Assembly: GCA_001825315.1 (NCBI GenBank)
Contig: MHVR01000004.1
Span: forward strand, 12,469-52,176
Reading direction: 5' to 3'
DNA: 39,708 nt
Source: Candidatus Zambryskibacteria bacterium RIFCSPHIGHO2_02_FULL_43_14
GTDB taxonomy: Bacteria; Patescibacteriota; Minisyncoccia; Phycocordibacterales; Zambryskibacteraceae
Shown: positions 6,697 to 14,465 of the stretch, in pieces
How positions within the stretch are numbered: the first letter of the stretch is position 1
Layout of the letters: every line of letters begins with the position of its first letter
The notes under the pieces: model-generated
The model's database searches: none
Seen by the model: only the letters and a program-made list of their open reading frames with translations
What the model was told of the DNA's origin: nothing
Made by a program: the position numbers and the translations under genes

Positions 6697-9033
6697 TTAC
6701 AACTTTTTTGCTTTTAGACGAAGGGAATTACCAACCACCGAAACGCTGGAGAACGCCATGGCCAGCCCGGCAAACACAGGCGAAAGCAGCCAGCCGAAAA
6801 CGGGGTAGAAAATCCCACTTGCCAACGGAATACCGACGATATTATAGATGAACGCCCAGAAAAGATTCTGCTTGATGCCGCGCATTGTTATTTTGGAAAG
6901 CGAAATCGCTTTAACGAGCTTCGAAATATCGCCGTGGAGGAGTGTGATGCCGGCAGTCTCAATAGCCACGTCCGTACCGGTTGCCATAGCAATACCGACA
7001 TCAGCCTGAGCAAGCGCTGGTGCGTCGTTCACGCCGTCGCCAGCCATAGCTACTACTTTCCCCTCCGATTGCAGTTCTTTTATTTTCTTGAGCTTGTCGT
7101 CGGGAAGCACTTCGGCCACCACGTCGTCTATACCGACTTGTTTTGCTATAGAGAGAGCCGTGTTTTTATCATCTCCGGTGAGCATCACGATTTTAATGCC
7201 GAGCTTGTGAAGATTTTTTACCGCCTCCACTGCTTCCGGCTTGATGGCATCCGCGACCATAAATACGCCAAAAACTTTTCCTTCAGTCGCTAGAATAACC
7301 GGCGTTTTCCCTTCGGTAGTTTCTTTTCGAAGTTCTTCTTTGCCAAAAGCGATATCCAAGTCGGCAATAAGCTTTATATTGCCGGCAAAGTATTCTACAC
7401 CGGAAACAGTCCCTTTGAGCCCTTTGCCCTTTATGATTTCAAAACTATCCACTTTAACGAGTTCTATGCCTTTTTGTTTGGCATATTCCGTGACAGCATG
7501 AGCAATCGGATGTTCAGACTTGTTTTCAAGTGAAGCTAAGATTGAGATTATTTCCTTTTCATTTTTTGATGAATAATTTTTGATACTTACCAATTCCGGC
7601 TTTCCTCGGGTCAAGGTGCCTGTTTTATCCACTACCACCACATTCACCTTGTGAAGCTTTTCAAGCGTGGCCGCATCCTTGACCAATATGCCTTCGCCCG
7701 CACCTTTGCCAACTCCAACGATAATCGCTGTAGGCGTGGCAAGACCGAGCGCGCACGGGCAGGCAATGACCAAGACTCCGACAAAAGAAACCAGACCGTA
7801 TGAGAGCGCCTGCGCAAATCCGAAATATTGAGAGCCGACAAGAAACCAGAGCCCGAGTGAAAGAAAGGCGATTACTAAAACTATTGGCACAAACATACCT
7901 GAAATCTTATCAGCCAAAGCTTGTATTGGCGCCTTACTGCCTTGCGCTTCTTCTACCATCTTTATAATGTTCGCGAGCAAAGTCTCAGAACCGACTTTTG
8001 TTGCCTTAAAAGTGAACGAGCCGCTTGTATTAAGCGTGCCGGCGACAACCGTATCTCCTATCTTTTTGTCTACCGGCATCGGCTCGCCTGTTACCATAGC
8101 TTCATCAATAAAAGACTGGCCTTCCACAATGACACCGTCAACCGGAATTTTGCCGGCCGGTTTTACGATAATCAAATCTCCATGCACGACTTCGGCAATA
8201 GGCACCTCCATTTCTTTGCCATCGCGAATGACAAGCGCGGTTTTGGCTTGCAGGTTTAAAAGTTTTTCAATAGCATCACCGGTTTTCAGTTTGGAGCGTA
8301 TTTCAAGATACTTGCCGAGCGTAATAAAAACAATAACGATTATCGTTACATCATAGTAAGACTGCTCAACATTAATAAAGGGCCGAAGAGTTTCTTCGAA
8401 AGCGGTAACGGCAAAACTGTAAAGAAAAGCGGCAGACGTGCCCAGTCCTATGAGGGTGTCCATATTGGCTTTACCGTAGCGGAGAAAACGATAGAATCCG
8501 AGAAGATAGGGTTTACCGACTACAAAAAGCATATATGTCGCCATTACAGGCAATATATGATGGAAAAATTCTTCCCAAACATACGGCACGGCTGGCACTA
8601 TCTTAAATTGCGCAAAAATATCCCAACTTAAAATAACCACGCTTAAAACGGCAAGCGGAATAGCTGACATGACTTTCCATTTCATATCTCTAAGTTCGGC
8701 GAGTTTCTCACTTTTTGTCTGATTAAGCCCGAGGTGCGCCGCGTGCTCATCTTCTGACATTCCCATTTCACTTGCACTAAGCGGAGTCGAGGTGAGAGCT
8801 GTTGGTATGAGTAATGAATATCCAAGTGGTTCAATATGTTTGGAAAGGACCTGGGGATTTGTTTTTGAAAGGTCGAAAGAAACCTTGGCTTTTTCAGTAC
8901 CATAGTTTACCTCCACAGAATGGACACCTTCCGCTTTTTTCAAAGTCTTTTCAATGATACTGGCGCAGGAAGCGCAGTGCATGCCTTTTATCTTAAATGT
9001 TCTTGCTTCGGTCATATTATTTATAGTGAGCAC
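6697..9033 (-). CDS. copA: Copper-exporting P1B-type ATPase
   Basis: The protein is 778 aa. There is one N-terminal HMA domain (GMHCASC, residues 17-23), an A-domain TGEP motif, the membrane metal site CPCALGLATP near residue 424, phosphorylation motif DKTGTLT near 471, HPIAHAV in the N-domain and GDGVNDAP near 664. The last helices carry YN and MAFSS, the residues that with CPC mark Cu(I)-selective P1B-1 pumps. It exports Cu(I) from the cytoplasm. It follows csoR by 6 nt. The start is GTG at 9033 or ATG at 9015; the HMA alignment allows both. Confidence 0.95.
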   Translation of the reverse strand: MLTINNMTEARTFKIKGMHCASCASIIEKTLKKAEGVHSVEVNYGTEKAKVSFDLSKTNPQVLSKHIEPLGYSLLIPTALTSTPLSASEMGMSEDEHAAHLGLNQTKSEKLAELRDMKWKVMSAIPLAVLSVVILSWDIFAQFKIVPAVPYVWEEFFHHILPVMATYMLFVVGKPYLLGFYRFLRYGKANMDTLIGLGTSAAFLYSFAVTAFEETLRPFINVEQSYYDVTIIVIVFITLGKYLEIRSKLKTGDAIEKLLNLQAKTALVIRDGKEMEVPIAEVVHGDLIIVKPAGKIPVDGVIVEGQSFIDEAMVTGEPMPVDKKIGDTVVAGTLNTSGSFTFKATKVGSETLLANIIKMVEEAQGSKAPIQALADKISGMFVPIVLVIAFLSLGLWFLVGSQYFGFAQALSYGLVSFVGVLVIACPCALGLATPTAIIVGVGKGAGEGILVKDAATLEKLHKVNVVVVDKTGTLTRGKPELVSIKNYSSKNEKEIISILASLENKSEHPIAHAVTEYAKQKGIELVKVDSFEIIKGKGLKGTVSGVEYFAGNIKLIADLDIAFGKEELRKETTEGKTPVILATEGKVFGVFMVADAIKPEAVEAVKNLHKLGIKIVMLTGDDKNTALSIAKQVGIDDVVAEVLPDDKLKKIKELQSEGKVVAMAGDGVNDAPALAQADVGIAMATGTDVAIETAGITLLHGDISKLVKAISLSKITMRGIKQNLFWAFIYNIVGIPLASGIFYPVFGWLLSPVFAGLAMAFSSVSVVGNSLRLKAKKL

Positions 9034-9039
9034 GTCGAA

Positions 9040-9300
9040 CTATTTTCGTTTAAGCCTGTAAACTTTCAATATCTCCTCCGTGGCCTTATCCTTTTTGCCA
9101 CTTTGGATTTGAGCCACCAAACAATGACTCAAGTGATGTTCAAGAAGCAGGTCTTCCATATTCGACAACGCCTGCTTTGCCGCTGATGTTTGGGTTATAA
9201 CATCTATACAGTACTTATCTTGACCCACCATCTCTTGCAGACCACGAATCTGACCTTCAATTATCTTCAACCTTCTGATTAATGACTTTTTCTTATCCAC
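9040..9300 (-). CDS. csoR: CsoR-family copper-sensing repressor
   Basis: The protein is 86 aa, all-helical (DUF156). The Cu(I) fingerprint is exact: Cys31, His56 and Cys60 with the 25- and 4-residue spacing of M. tuberculosis Cys36/His61/Cys65. The Cys-only pattern of CstR and the HCHH pattern of nickel RcnR are absent. It binds DNA without copper and releases on Cu(I). It is the first gene of the copper operon and autoregulated through the palindrome at 9309-9328. The start is GTG 6 nt after the -10 box. The GGAGG just before the GTG is only 1 nt away, too close to be an SD, so a leaderless start is more likely. Confidence 0.92.
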   Translation of the reverse strand: MDKKKSLIRRLKIIEGQIRGLQEMVGQDKYCIDVITQTSAAKQALSNMEDLLLEHHLSHCLVAQIQSGKKDKATEEILKVYRLKRK

Positions 9301-9306
9301 GCCTCC

Positions 9307-9334
9307 AGTATACCCCCTAGGGGGTATATGTCAA
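9307..9334 (-). promoter_or_regulatory. CsoR operator overlapping the copper-operon promoter
   Basis: The -35 TTGACA (9329-9334), a 16-nt spacer and -10 TATACT (9307-9312) are seen on the minus strand. The perfect 20-bp palindrome TATACCCCCTAGGGGGTATA (9309-9328) fills the spacer and enters the -10. This is the GC-centred TACCCC..GGGGTA type of CsoR site, so bound repressor would block polymerase directly. Confidence 0.92.
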
Positions 9335-9343
9335 CTGTGGATA

Positions 9344-9880
9344 TTAATACGACGGTGATAATTCTTTTTCCTCCCCATCTTCCTTGGCAGTATAACGTGC
9401 AAGGACATACAATAGACTTGAAAGACGATTGAGATATATACGAGTTTGGGAAGAGACTTTTCGTATTAAGTGCGCATCCAGAACTCTGCGTTCAGCTCTG
9501 CGTGACACAGACCGAGCATAGTCAAATAGTGCTGAAAGTTCCGTGGTTCCAGCAATCACAAACGCGTGGGGATTTTCAATCAACATTTCAAACTTTTCTA
9601 TAGTGCTTTCCAGTTCCGTTATATGTTCAGGTAAAATGGATTTTGGCGCCCCCGCAAGTTCTGCCTGGATAATAAAGAGTCGCTCTTGAATATTCTTAAT
9701 TTCATCAGCTACGGCAATATTATCCTTGTCATGAGAGGAGTGCGCGCGGCAGACACCAAGTAGGGAATTGAGCTCATCAAGGGTGCCTAGCGCATCATAG
9801 ACAGGGCTGTTCTTGGGGAAACGTTCCTTGGTACCGAGAAGTCCAGATGTTCCATCATCTCCCTTGCGGGTATAAAGCAT
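9344..9880 (-). CDS. pduO: PduO-type cob(I)alamin adenosyltransferase
   Basis: The protein is 178 aa from ATG 9880. The N-terminal MLYTRKGDDGTSGLL contains the ATP-binding TRxGDxG signature, and the SRRAERR and NRLSSLLYVLAR helices are the cobalamin-side motifs of the PduO/MMAB family. It makes adenosylcobalamin from ATP and reduced cobalamin. It starts 7 nt after the stop of the B12-dependent ribonucleotide reductase, so its job is evidently to supply that enzyme. I use the ATG and not the TTG of the track (9904), which would overlap nrdJ and add nonconserved residues. Confidence 0.9.
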   Translation of the reverse strand: MLYTRKGDDGTSGLLGTKERFPKNSPVYDALGTLDELNSLLGVCRAHSSHDKDNIAVADEIKNIQERLFIIQAELAGAPKSILPEHITELESTIEKFEMLIENPHAFVIAGTTELSALFDYARSVSRRAERRVLDAHLIRKVSSQTRIYLNRLSSLLYVLARYTAKEDGEEKELSPSY

Positions 9881-9887
9881 GTTTTTG

Positions 9888-12188
9888 CTAAGAAGTTGCT
9901 TCAATCTGTACCACCATGTCGTCTATTTCACAGACTCCCCCAACACACGCAAGCTCTTTTGCGCCCGTAGTCATATCCTCCTGCTCATAAAGTACCAGTT
10001 TGGAGAAATCCAGACTGTTAAGCTCTTTAACACGCCTTTCATATTCTTCCTTAGTTATTTCCTCATACGGCGCCAGACGGTAAACGTGGTTATCGCGTGG
10101 TAAGAAAGAGAGACCGCCTACAATATCCCAGTTCTTATAGACAAAATTGGCCACAGAAACCCATTCGTCATCTCCAACATAAATCGTGACGGAAGGATTA
10201 TGTTCGGTGAAATTAATTTTCAATCTCTTCCATTCTTCGAGCATTTCCAAAGCAGTGATATCTTTATTTACTAAGGCGCCTTGAGGAGCTTTGCACGGGA
10301 ACTCCATCACCATAGTTGTGGCATTAGCAGTCGAATAACCCACTTCTGGGAAGATGGGCACTCCCTGACTTTTAGCAACCTTCAATAACGGGTCATTGAC
10401 TGAAATGCGCACTCGACGGATATAGTAATGAGAGTACCAAGTGTGCATACCAGAACCAACGCCCAGTAATTGACCTGAATTACCATGCGGTTTGACGCAG
10501 GTGATGGCGGTAGATTCTTTTTTGCCAAATCGCTTGGCATATTTTTTATTTGTTCTAATTGCTTCCTCTCGCAAAGTTTGCAAATTTTGGTCATCTCGCA
10601 CAAGTTTATTGTCGTAATAACCAGTAATGGATACGCCTAGTAATTGCTCCTTTTCGCAATTCTTCTTCCATTCTTTGGAAAGATAACTGAAATCGGTAAG
10701 CGTTGCTTGATAAGTACCAAGAAGAGTAGCCAGATGTATTTTTCTTTTTAAATTTTCCATATCGTCTCTAGGCCTGACAACAATAGACGTTAGATTGCAG
10801 AATTGTTTGGATTGCAGATAAATTTCTCCGCAAGGATTTACTCCCGGTTGTTTTGTATGCTTAAGTACTTCCCAGCGTCTTTTGGGCACCTGGAATTGTA
10901 AACCTGAGCGATTGAAGATGCCCCGTTCACCGGAACGAGAAGTGACGAGAGCGGTCCACTCTTGTAAAAATTCTTCGGCAGAAGGCTTGGCCTCATAAAC
11001 AGCCGAGTTGTTTGCCATTGAGCGCTGGCCTTCTGTTTGCCAGAAAGCACCCTTCTTCGCATCTCGCACATCATCATCATCAAGAGATGATAGGGAAATA
11101 AGCGCCGATCGGCGAACACCGCCTGCCACTACAATTAGGCCAATCTGGCAAATAATATCGTGCATGTCGATGGTCGTAAGTCTGCGGCCCTGTTTGGCTA
11201 ACATTTTACGCCTGGTAAACTGCATTAGTTCTTGAAGTGGAGCCGGACCGGAAGCGCGACCTCCCATAGTTTCAAGTTTTGCTCCTGCTGGCCGGATAAG
11301 AGAGTAATCAATTTCAACATCTTTACCTTGTTCCCACACAGTACAAGCATCCACAAATCCCTTGCACCAACCTTCCTTGTCATCCTCAATAATTATTTTC
11401 GGCGCCATCTGACCTTTTTGTTTTTGAATCTGCGGAAATTTGCCTACGTTCTCCGGTTCGACGGAAAATCCGCAACCCGCGCCGCACATCGAGACATACA
11501 TTATTTCTGACAGGTCTCTCCATGAAGTCGGAGCGATGTAGGCACAATTGTAAGCGCAGACATTCGTCTTACTGCAAGCTTTACCGGCTGACCACAACAG
11601 GCGCATTGAGGGACATATTTCTTGATTCAAGATACCGTCTCTTACTTCTGAATATTCGTCCTCGGTAAGTTTGCTTCCAAGATTTTCTTTCATGTAGTCC
11701 ATGAAGCGGTCAATGGCTTCTATCCAAGTTTCTCGGCGACCAAGCTCTTTTCTCCATCTTGAATAAAACTGATAAAAAATAAATTCTTGATATGGAGATT
11801 TGAAGTATTTGCTGCTTTCGTTAATTTTGTCCTTGATTTCTTGCGGAACCGCAATGCTCTGTTCTCTAATTTTATTCCGCTCTGCTCGATACAGAATGTA
11901 AGCTTTGGCCGAAGCGGTAAATTTTTGGAGCATTAACTCCATTTCAACAAGATCTTGAACACCTTCAACTGTCGGCATGAATTTCTTATCGTATGATTTT
12001 CTAAGAGAAAGCTTTCTGACAACAGCATTTGTGACTTTTTCCGCCACACTGGGACGATATTCTTTCGCTTCGCGTAGAGCTTTGTTGACCGCGTTAGTAA
12101 TTTTGTTTGGATTGAATGGAACCGTCGAACCGTCACGTTTAATGATAAACTTTAACGACTCTTCTTTGATGACGGTTCTGGTTTTCAT
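9888..12188 (-). CDS. nrdJ: Adenosylcobalamin-dependent (class II) ribonucleotide reductase
   Basis: The protein is 766 aa. Residues ~10-100 form an ATP-cone (IIKRDGSTVPFNPNKI). The catalytic barrel follows, with CAYNCAYIAP, MCGAGCGFSVE, NPCGEIYLQSKQFCNL near residue 450 (the conserved NPCGE) and a Cys-containing C-terminus (LACVGGVCEIDD) for re-reduction. No separate small radical subunit is present nearby and the adenosyltransferase follows, both fitting class II. It resembles the monomeric RTPR-like type. It makes deoxynucleotides with no need for iron or oxygen. No SD is present, and no cobalamin riboswitch is seen upstream. Confidence 0.93.
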   Translation of the reverse strand: MKTRTVIKEESLKFIIKRDGSTVPFNPNKITNAVNKALREAKEYRPSVAEKVTNAVVRKLSLRKSYDKKFMPTVEGVQDLVEMELMLQKFTASAKAYILYRAERNKIREQSIAVPQEIKDKINESSKYFKSPYQEFIFYQFYSRWRKELGRRETWIEAIDRFMDYMKENLGSKLTEDEYSEVRDGILNQEICPSMRLLWSAGKACSKTNVCAYNCAYIAPTSWRDLSEIMYVSMCGAGCGFSVEPENVGKFPQIQKQKGQMAPKIIIEDDKEGWCKGFVDACTVWEQGKDVEIDYSLIRPAGAKLETMGGRASGPAPLQELMQFTRRKMLAKQGRRLTTIDMHDIICQIGLIVVAGGVRRSALISLSSLDDDDVRDAKKGAFWQTEGQRSMANNSAVYEAKPSAEEFLQEWTALVTSRSGERGIFNRSGLQFQVPKRRWEVLKHTKQPGVNPCGEIYLQSKQFCNLTSIVVRPRDDMENLKRKIHLATLLGTYQATLTDFSYLSKEWKKNCEKEQLLGVSITGYYDNKLVRDDQNLQTLREEAIRTNKKYAKRFGKKESTAITCVKPHGNSGQLLGVGSGMHTWYSHYYIRRVRISVNDPLLKVAKSQGVPIFPEVGYSTANATTMVMEFPCKAPQGALVNKDITALEMLEEWKRLKINFTEHNPSVTIYVGDDEWVSVANFVYKNWDIVGGLSFLPRDNHVYRLAPYEEITKEEYERRVKELNSLDFSKLVLYEQEDMTTGAKELACVGGVCEIDDMVVQIEATS

Positions 12189-12321
12189 TTAGAGTACTTT
12201 AATTAATAATTTGTCCGTTAATTTTAATACAGATTTACCGTTTCAGAATATAAAAAATCTGGGGAAAAGTCAGTATGGGACAAAAAAGGGAAAGGGGCAA
12301 GAGGATAGAAAGTACTTTTGG

Positions 12322-12353
12322 CAAAAAAGGGGTAAGCGCGCACGCGCTTACCC
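12322..12353 (-). terminator. Rho-independent terminator after the 65-aa gene
   Basis: GGGTAAGCGCG and its complement form an 11-bp stem followed on the minus strand by CTTTTTTG. The spacer 12189-12321 between it and nrdJ is AT-rich, with no gene that I can see. Confidence 0.85.
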
Positions 12354-12368
12354 TCTCTCTGGATTTCT

Positions 12369-12566
12369 CTAGTCGTCCCGTTCGCCGGAGGCCCGATCCT
12401 TGCCACTGAATGCCTGCAAATGAACAGGTAATTGGTGGAACGGGGTCACAACAATCGGGAATTTCGCAGGCGGACCAAGAGGTTTGCGCTTCGGTGTGCT
12501 TTTCTTCTTTCGAAAAATCCTCCGATACCTCCCATGGCCAATCGGAACATACCTGATCTGCGCCAT
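12369..12566 (-). CDS. Small basic protein with strong SD, unknown
   Basis: The protein is 65 aa. A strongly basic first half (GRYRRIFRKKKSTPKRK) is followed by a Pro-rich segment (PLGPPAKFPIVVTPFHQLP) and an acidic end. It is not recognised. Translation is supported by AGGAGG 5 nt before the ATG, one of only three strong SDs in the window, and by a perfect terminator just after the stop. It starts 23 nt after the yqeY stop; TTGACA...CAGTAT (17 nt apart) inside the yqeY end could give its own promoter. Higher GC than its neighbours and the unusual SD hint at different expression demands or a different origin. Confidence 0.65.
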   Translation of the reverse strand: MAQIRYVPIGHGRYRRIFRKKKSTPKRKPLGPPAKFPIVVTPFHQLPVHLQAFSGKDRASGERDD

Positions 12567-12589
12567 TCACACCTCCTTACACAATACTG

Positions 12590-13051
12590 TCACGAAACTA
12601 GTTCTGTGTCAATCACTTCTTTAACTACAGCTCCATCTGCTTTGCCTTTTAATTCTTTCATTATTGTACCCACAAATTGACCTGATTTAGATTTGTCTAA
12701 AGCCGAGCTTTGGACAGCGAGCTTTTCTCTAACATAGACTACCACTTCCTCTCGAGACATTTGAGCGGGAAGATAAGTTTCGAGTATCTTCAATTCTACC
12801 TTTTCCACTTCGGCCAAATCTACCCTGCCGCCCTTTTCAAACTGTTCTATAGAATCTTTTCTCTGTTTGACCGCACGAACGACAACCGAGAGAGCTTCAT
12901 CGTCCGAGAGTTCTTCATCTGGTTTTCTCTTCTTAATAATCGCCTCGTTGGTAAAGGATGACAAAAGTCCGCGTATTACATTGAGCCGCACCGCATCGCG
13001 CGCCTTCATAGCTTCTTTCATTTGTTCTCGGATATCTTGATGCAGTGACAT
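12590..13051 (-). CDS. yqeY: GatB/YqeY domain protein
   Basis: The protein is 153 aa. The helical YqeY domain is recognisable from MSLHQDIREQMKEAMKARDAVRLNVIRGLLSS and the C-terminal half with ALDKSKSGQFVGTIMKELKG. The family matches the tail domain of the GatB amidotransferase subunit and is thought to touch tRNA; its precise role is unsettled. It is divergent from rmuC with only 14 bp between the two start codons. TAAGAT 6 nt before the ATG indicates a leaderless transcript. Confidence 0.88.
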   Translation of the reverse strand: MSLHQDIREQMKEAMKARDAVRLNVIRGLLSSFTNEAIIKKRKPDEELSDDEALSVVVRAVKQRKDSIEQFEKGGRVDLAEVEKVELKILETYLPAQMSREEVVVYVREKLAVQSSALDKSKSGQFVGTIMKELKGKADGAVVKEVIDTELVS

Positions 13052-13053
13052 GT

Positions 13054-13063
13054 TATAATCTTA
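13054..13063. promoter_or_regulatory. Overlapping divergent -10 boxes of yqeY and rmuC
   Basis: Plus-strand TATAAT (13054-13059) ends 6 nt before the rmuC ATG, and minus-strand TAAGAT (13058-13063) ends 6 nt before the yqeY ATG. The two boxes share 2 bp, so only one polymerase can open this site at a time. Confidence 0.65.
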
Positions 13064-13065
13064 TC

Positions 13066-14052
13066 ATGAATTGGATTTTAATCATTCTTTTGGTGTTAGT
13101 GGCATTGAACGCCGTATTGATTATTATTTTGGCGCGCAAAAGAGATGATGAAAAAGAAGAAAGTAAAACCGATGGACTTATATTACTTCAAAATCAAATG
13201 AAAGATCTCAATAAAACGGTCAATGATAATATCAAGGAGATCATAGAGAAGGTTACTAGAGTAGACGAGACTGGTAAACAGATGATTTCTTTTGCCGATC
13301 AATTGCAGTCGCTCCAAGATATTTTGAAAAACCCAAAACAGCGTGGCGTACTCGGCGAATATTATCTCGAGACTCTGTTAAAAAATGTTTTACCTCCGGG
13401 TTCTTATCAGATGCAATACGCCTTTCCAGATGGCACTATCGTAGATGCGGTAGTGTTTGTGAAAGATAAAATTATTCCTGTCGATTCAAAATTTTCCTTG
13501 GAGAATTACAACCGCATCGTCGAGGAAAAAAATGAAGTGGAGAAAGAAAAGCTAGAAAAAACGTTTGTAGCCGATCTTAAAAGCCGTATTACGGAAACTT
13601 CTAAATATATTCAGCCGTCGCAAGGCACAATGGATTTTGCTTTCATGTTCATTCCGCATGAGGCGATCTATTACGATTTAATTATCAATAAAATCGGCGC
13701 GCTTAAAGAAGATTCGGAGACCTTAATCCAACGCGCTGCTTCCAAATATCATGTTCTGATAGTTTCGCCTACTTCTTTTCTTGCATATCTTCAGACAGTA
13801 CTCCAAGGTCTAAATGCGCTTCATATTGAAGAGAAAGCAGTAGAGATTATCAAGAGGGTAGAGGAACTTGGCCGACATCTCAAGAGTTATGAGGAGTATT
13901 ATGTCAAACTCGGCAACTCTCTCTCAACTACCGTCAATCATTACAATTCTGGCTACAAAGAATTTGGCAAGGTAGATAAAGATGTGTTACGTATCACTGG
14001 CACTGGAGCGGGTCTTGAGCCATTGACTTTAAATAAACCTTCAGTAGAATAG
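13066..14052 (+). CDS. rmuC: RmuC family DNA recombination protein
   Basis: The protein is 328 aa from ATG 13066. One N-terminal transmembrane helix (residues ~2-22) and a coiled coil (~30-90) precede the RmuC nuclease-like domain, recognised by GVLGEYYLETLLKNVLPPG, the FPDGTIVDAVVF...IPVDSKFSLENY motif and FAFMFIPHEAIY. The family limits inversion/recombination at repeats and has a PD-(D/E)XK-like fold. The track start (13045) is upstream of the -10 box, so ATG 13066, 6 nt after TATAAT, is preferred. It is followed by rplU after 7 nt. Confidence 0.9.
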   Translation: MNWILIILLVLVALNAVLIIILARKRDDEKEESKTDGLILLQNQMKDLNKTVNDNIKEIIEKVTRVDETGKQMISFADQLQSLQDILKNPKQRGVLGEYYLETLLKNVLPPGSYQMQYAFPDGTIVDAVVFVKDKIIPVDSKFSLENYNRIVEEKNEVEKEKLEKTFVADLKSRITETSKYIQPSQGTMDFAFMFIPHEAIYYDLIINKIGALKEDSETLIQRAASKYHVLIVSPTSFLAYLQTVLQGLNALHIEEKAVEIIKRVEELGRHLKSYEEYYVKLGNSLSTTVNHYNSGYKEFGKVDKDVLRITGTGAGLEPLTLNKPSVE

Positions 14053-14059
14053 TTCTCCT

Positions 14060-14464
14060 ATGACCGAAGCCACAACTACTCAAAAAAAAACCCCTGTATC
14101 TAAAGCTAAAAGCCAAGAGCTAACAGCTAAAAGCTCTGATTCTATCCTATACGCTGTCTTTGCCACTGGAGGCAAACAGTATCGCGTGGCGGTAGGGGAT
14201 TTGGTCAAGATTGAGAAACTTACCGATACCCATAAAGAAGGGGACAAACTTATTTTCGATAAAGTGCTTCTGGTAGATGATGGGTCAACGGAGGCCACCA
14301 TCGGTACACCGTTTATAAAAGGCGCGGAAGTAAATGCCACTTTAAATAAAATTGCTAGATACAAGACCATCGATGTTATTAAATACAAACAAAAGTCCCG
14401 TTATTTCAAAAAATACGGACATCGCCAACCTTATTTTGAAATCAAAATAGATTCGATTAAATAG
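14060..14464 (+). CDS. rplU: 50S ribosomal protein L21
   Basis: The protein is 134 aa. The L21 beta-barrel starts at ILYAVFATGGKQYRVAVGDLVKIEKL and ends with the basic YKQKSRYFKKYGHRQPYFEIKI. An extra ~28-residue N-terminal tail (KKTPVSKAKSQELTAKSSDS) is encoded by a low-complexity AAAGCTAAAAGCC-type repeat and is not part of normal L21. TAGAAT lies 9 nt before the ATG, inside the rmuC stop region, and there is no SD. The usual partner rpmA is about 5 kb away. It ends 1 nt before the convergent recR. Confidence 0.93.
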   Translation: MTEATTTQKKTPVSKAKSQELTAKSSDSILYAVFATGGKQYRVAVGDLVKIEKLTDTHKEGDKLIFDKVLLVDDGSTEATIGTPFIKGAEVNATLNKIARYKTIDVIKYKQKSRYFKKYGHRQPYFEIKIDSIK

Positions 14465-14465
14465 A

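Noticed and set aside
9298-9306. GGAGG as SD of csoR
   Set aside because: Only one base separates it from the GTG, too close for ribosome binding; it is explained as the spacer between -10 and start.
12189-12420. Adenosylcobalamin riboswitch for nrdJ-pduO
   Set aside because: A GCCACTG string occurs near 12398 but on the wrong strand and inside the 65-aa gene, with a terminator between it and nrdJ; no B12-box fold is seen.
12235-12570. Overlapping 111-aa and 60-aa minus ORFs
   Set aside because: The frame at 12369..12566 has the SD and ends before the terminator; the others run through the terminator hairpin.
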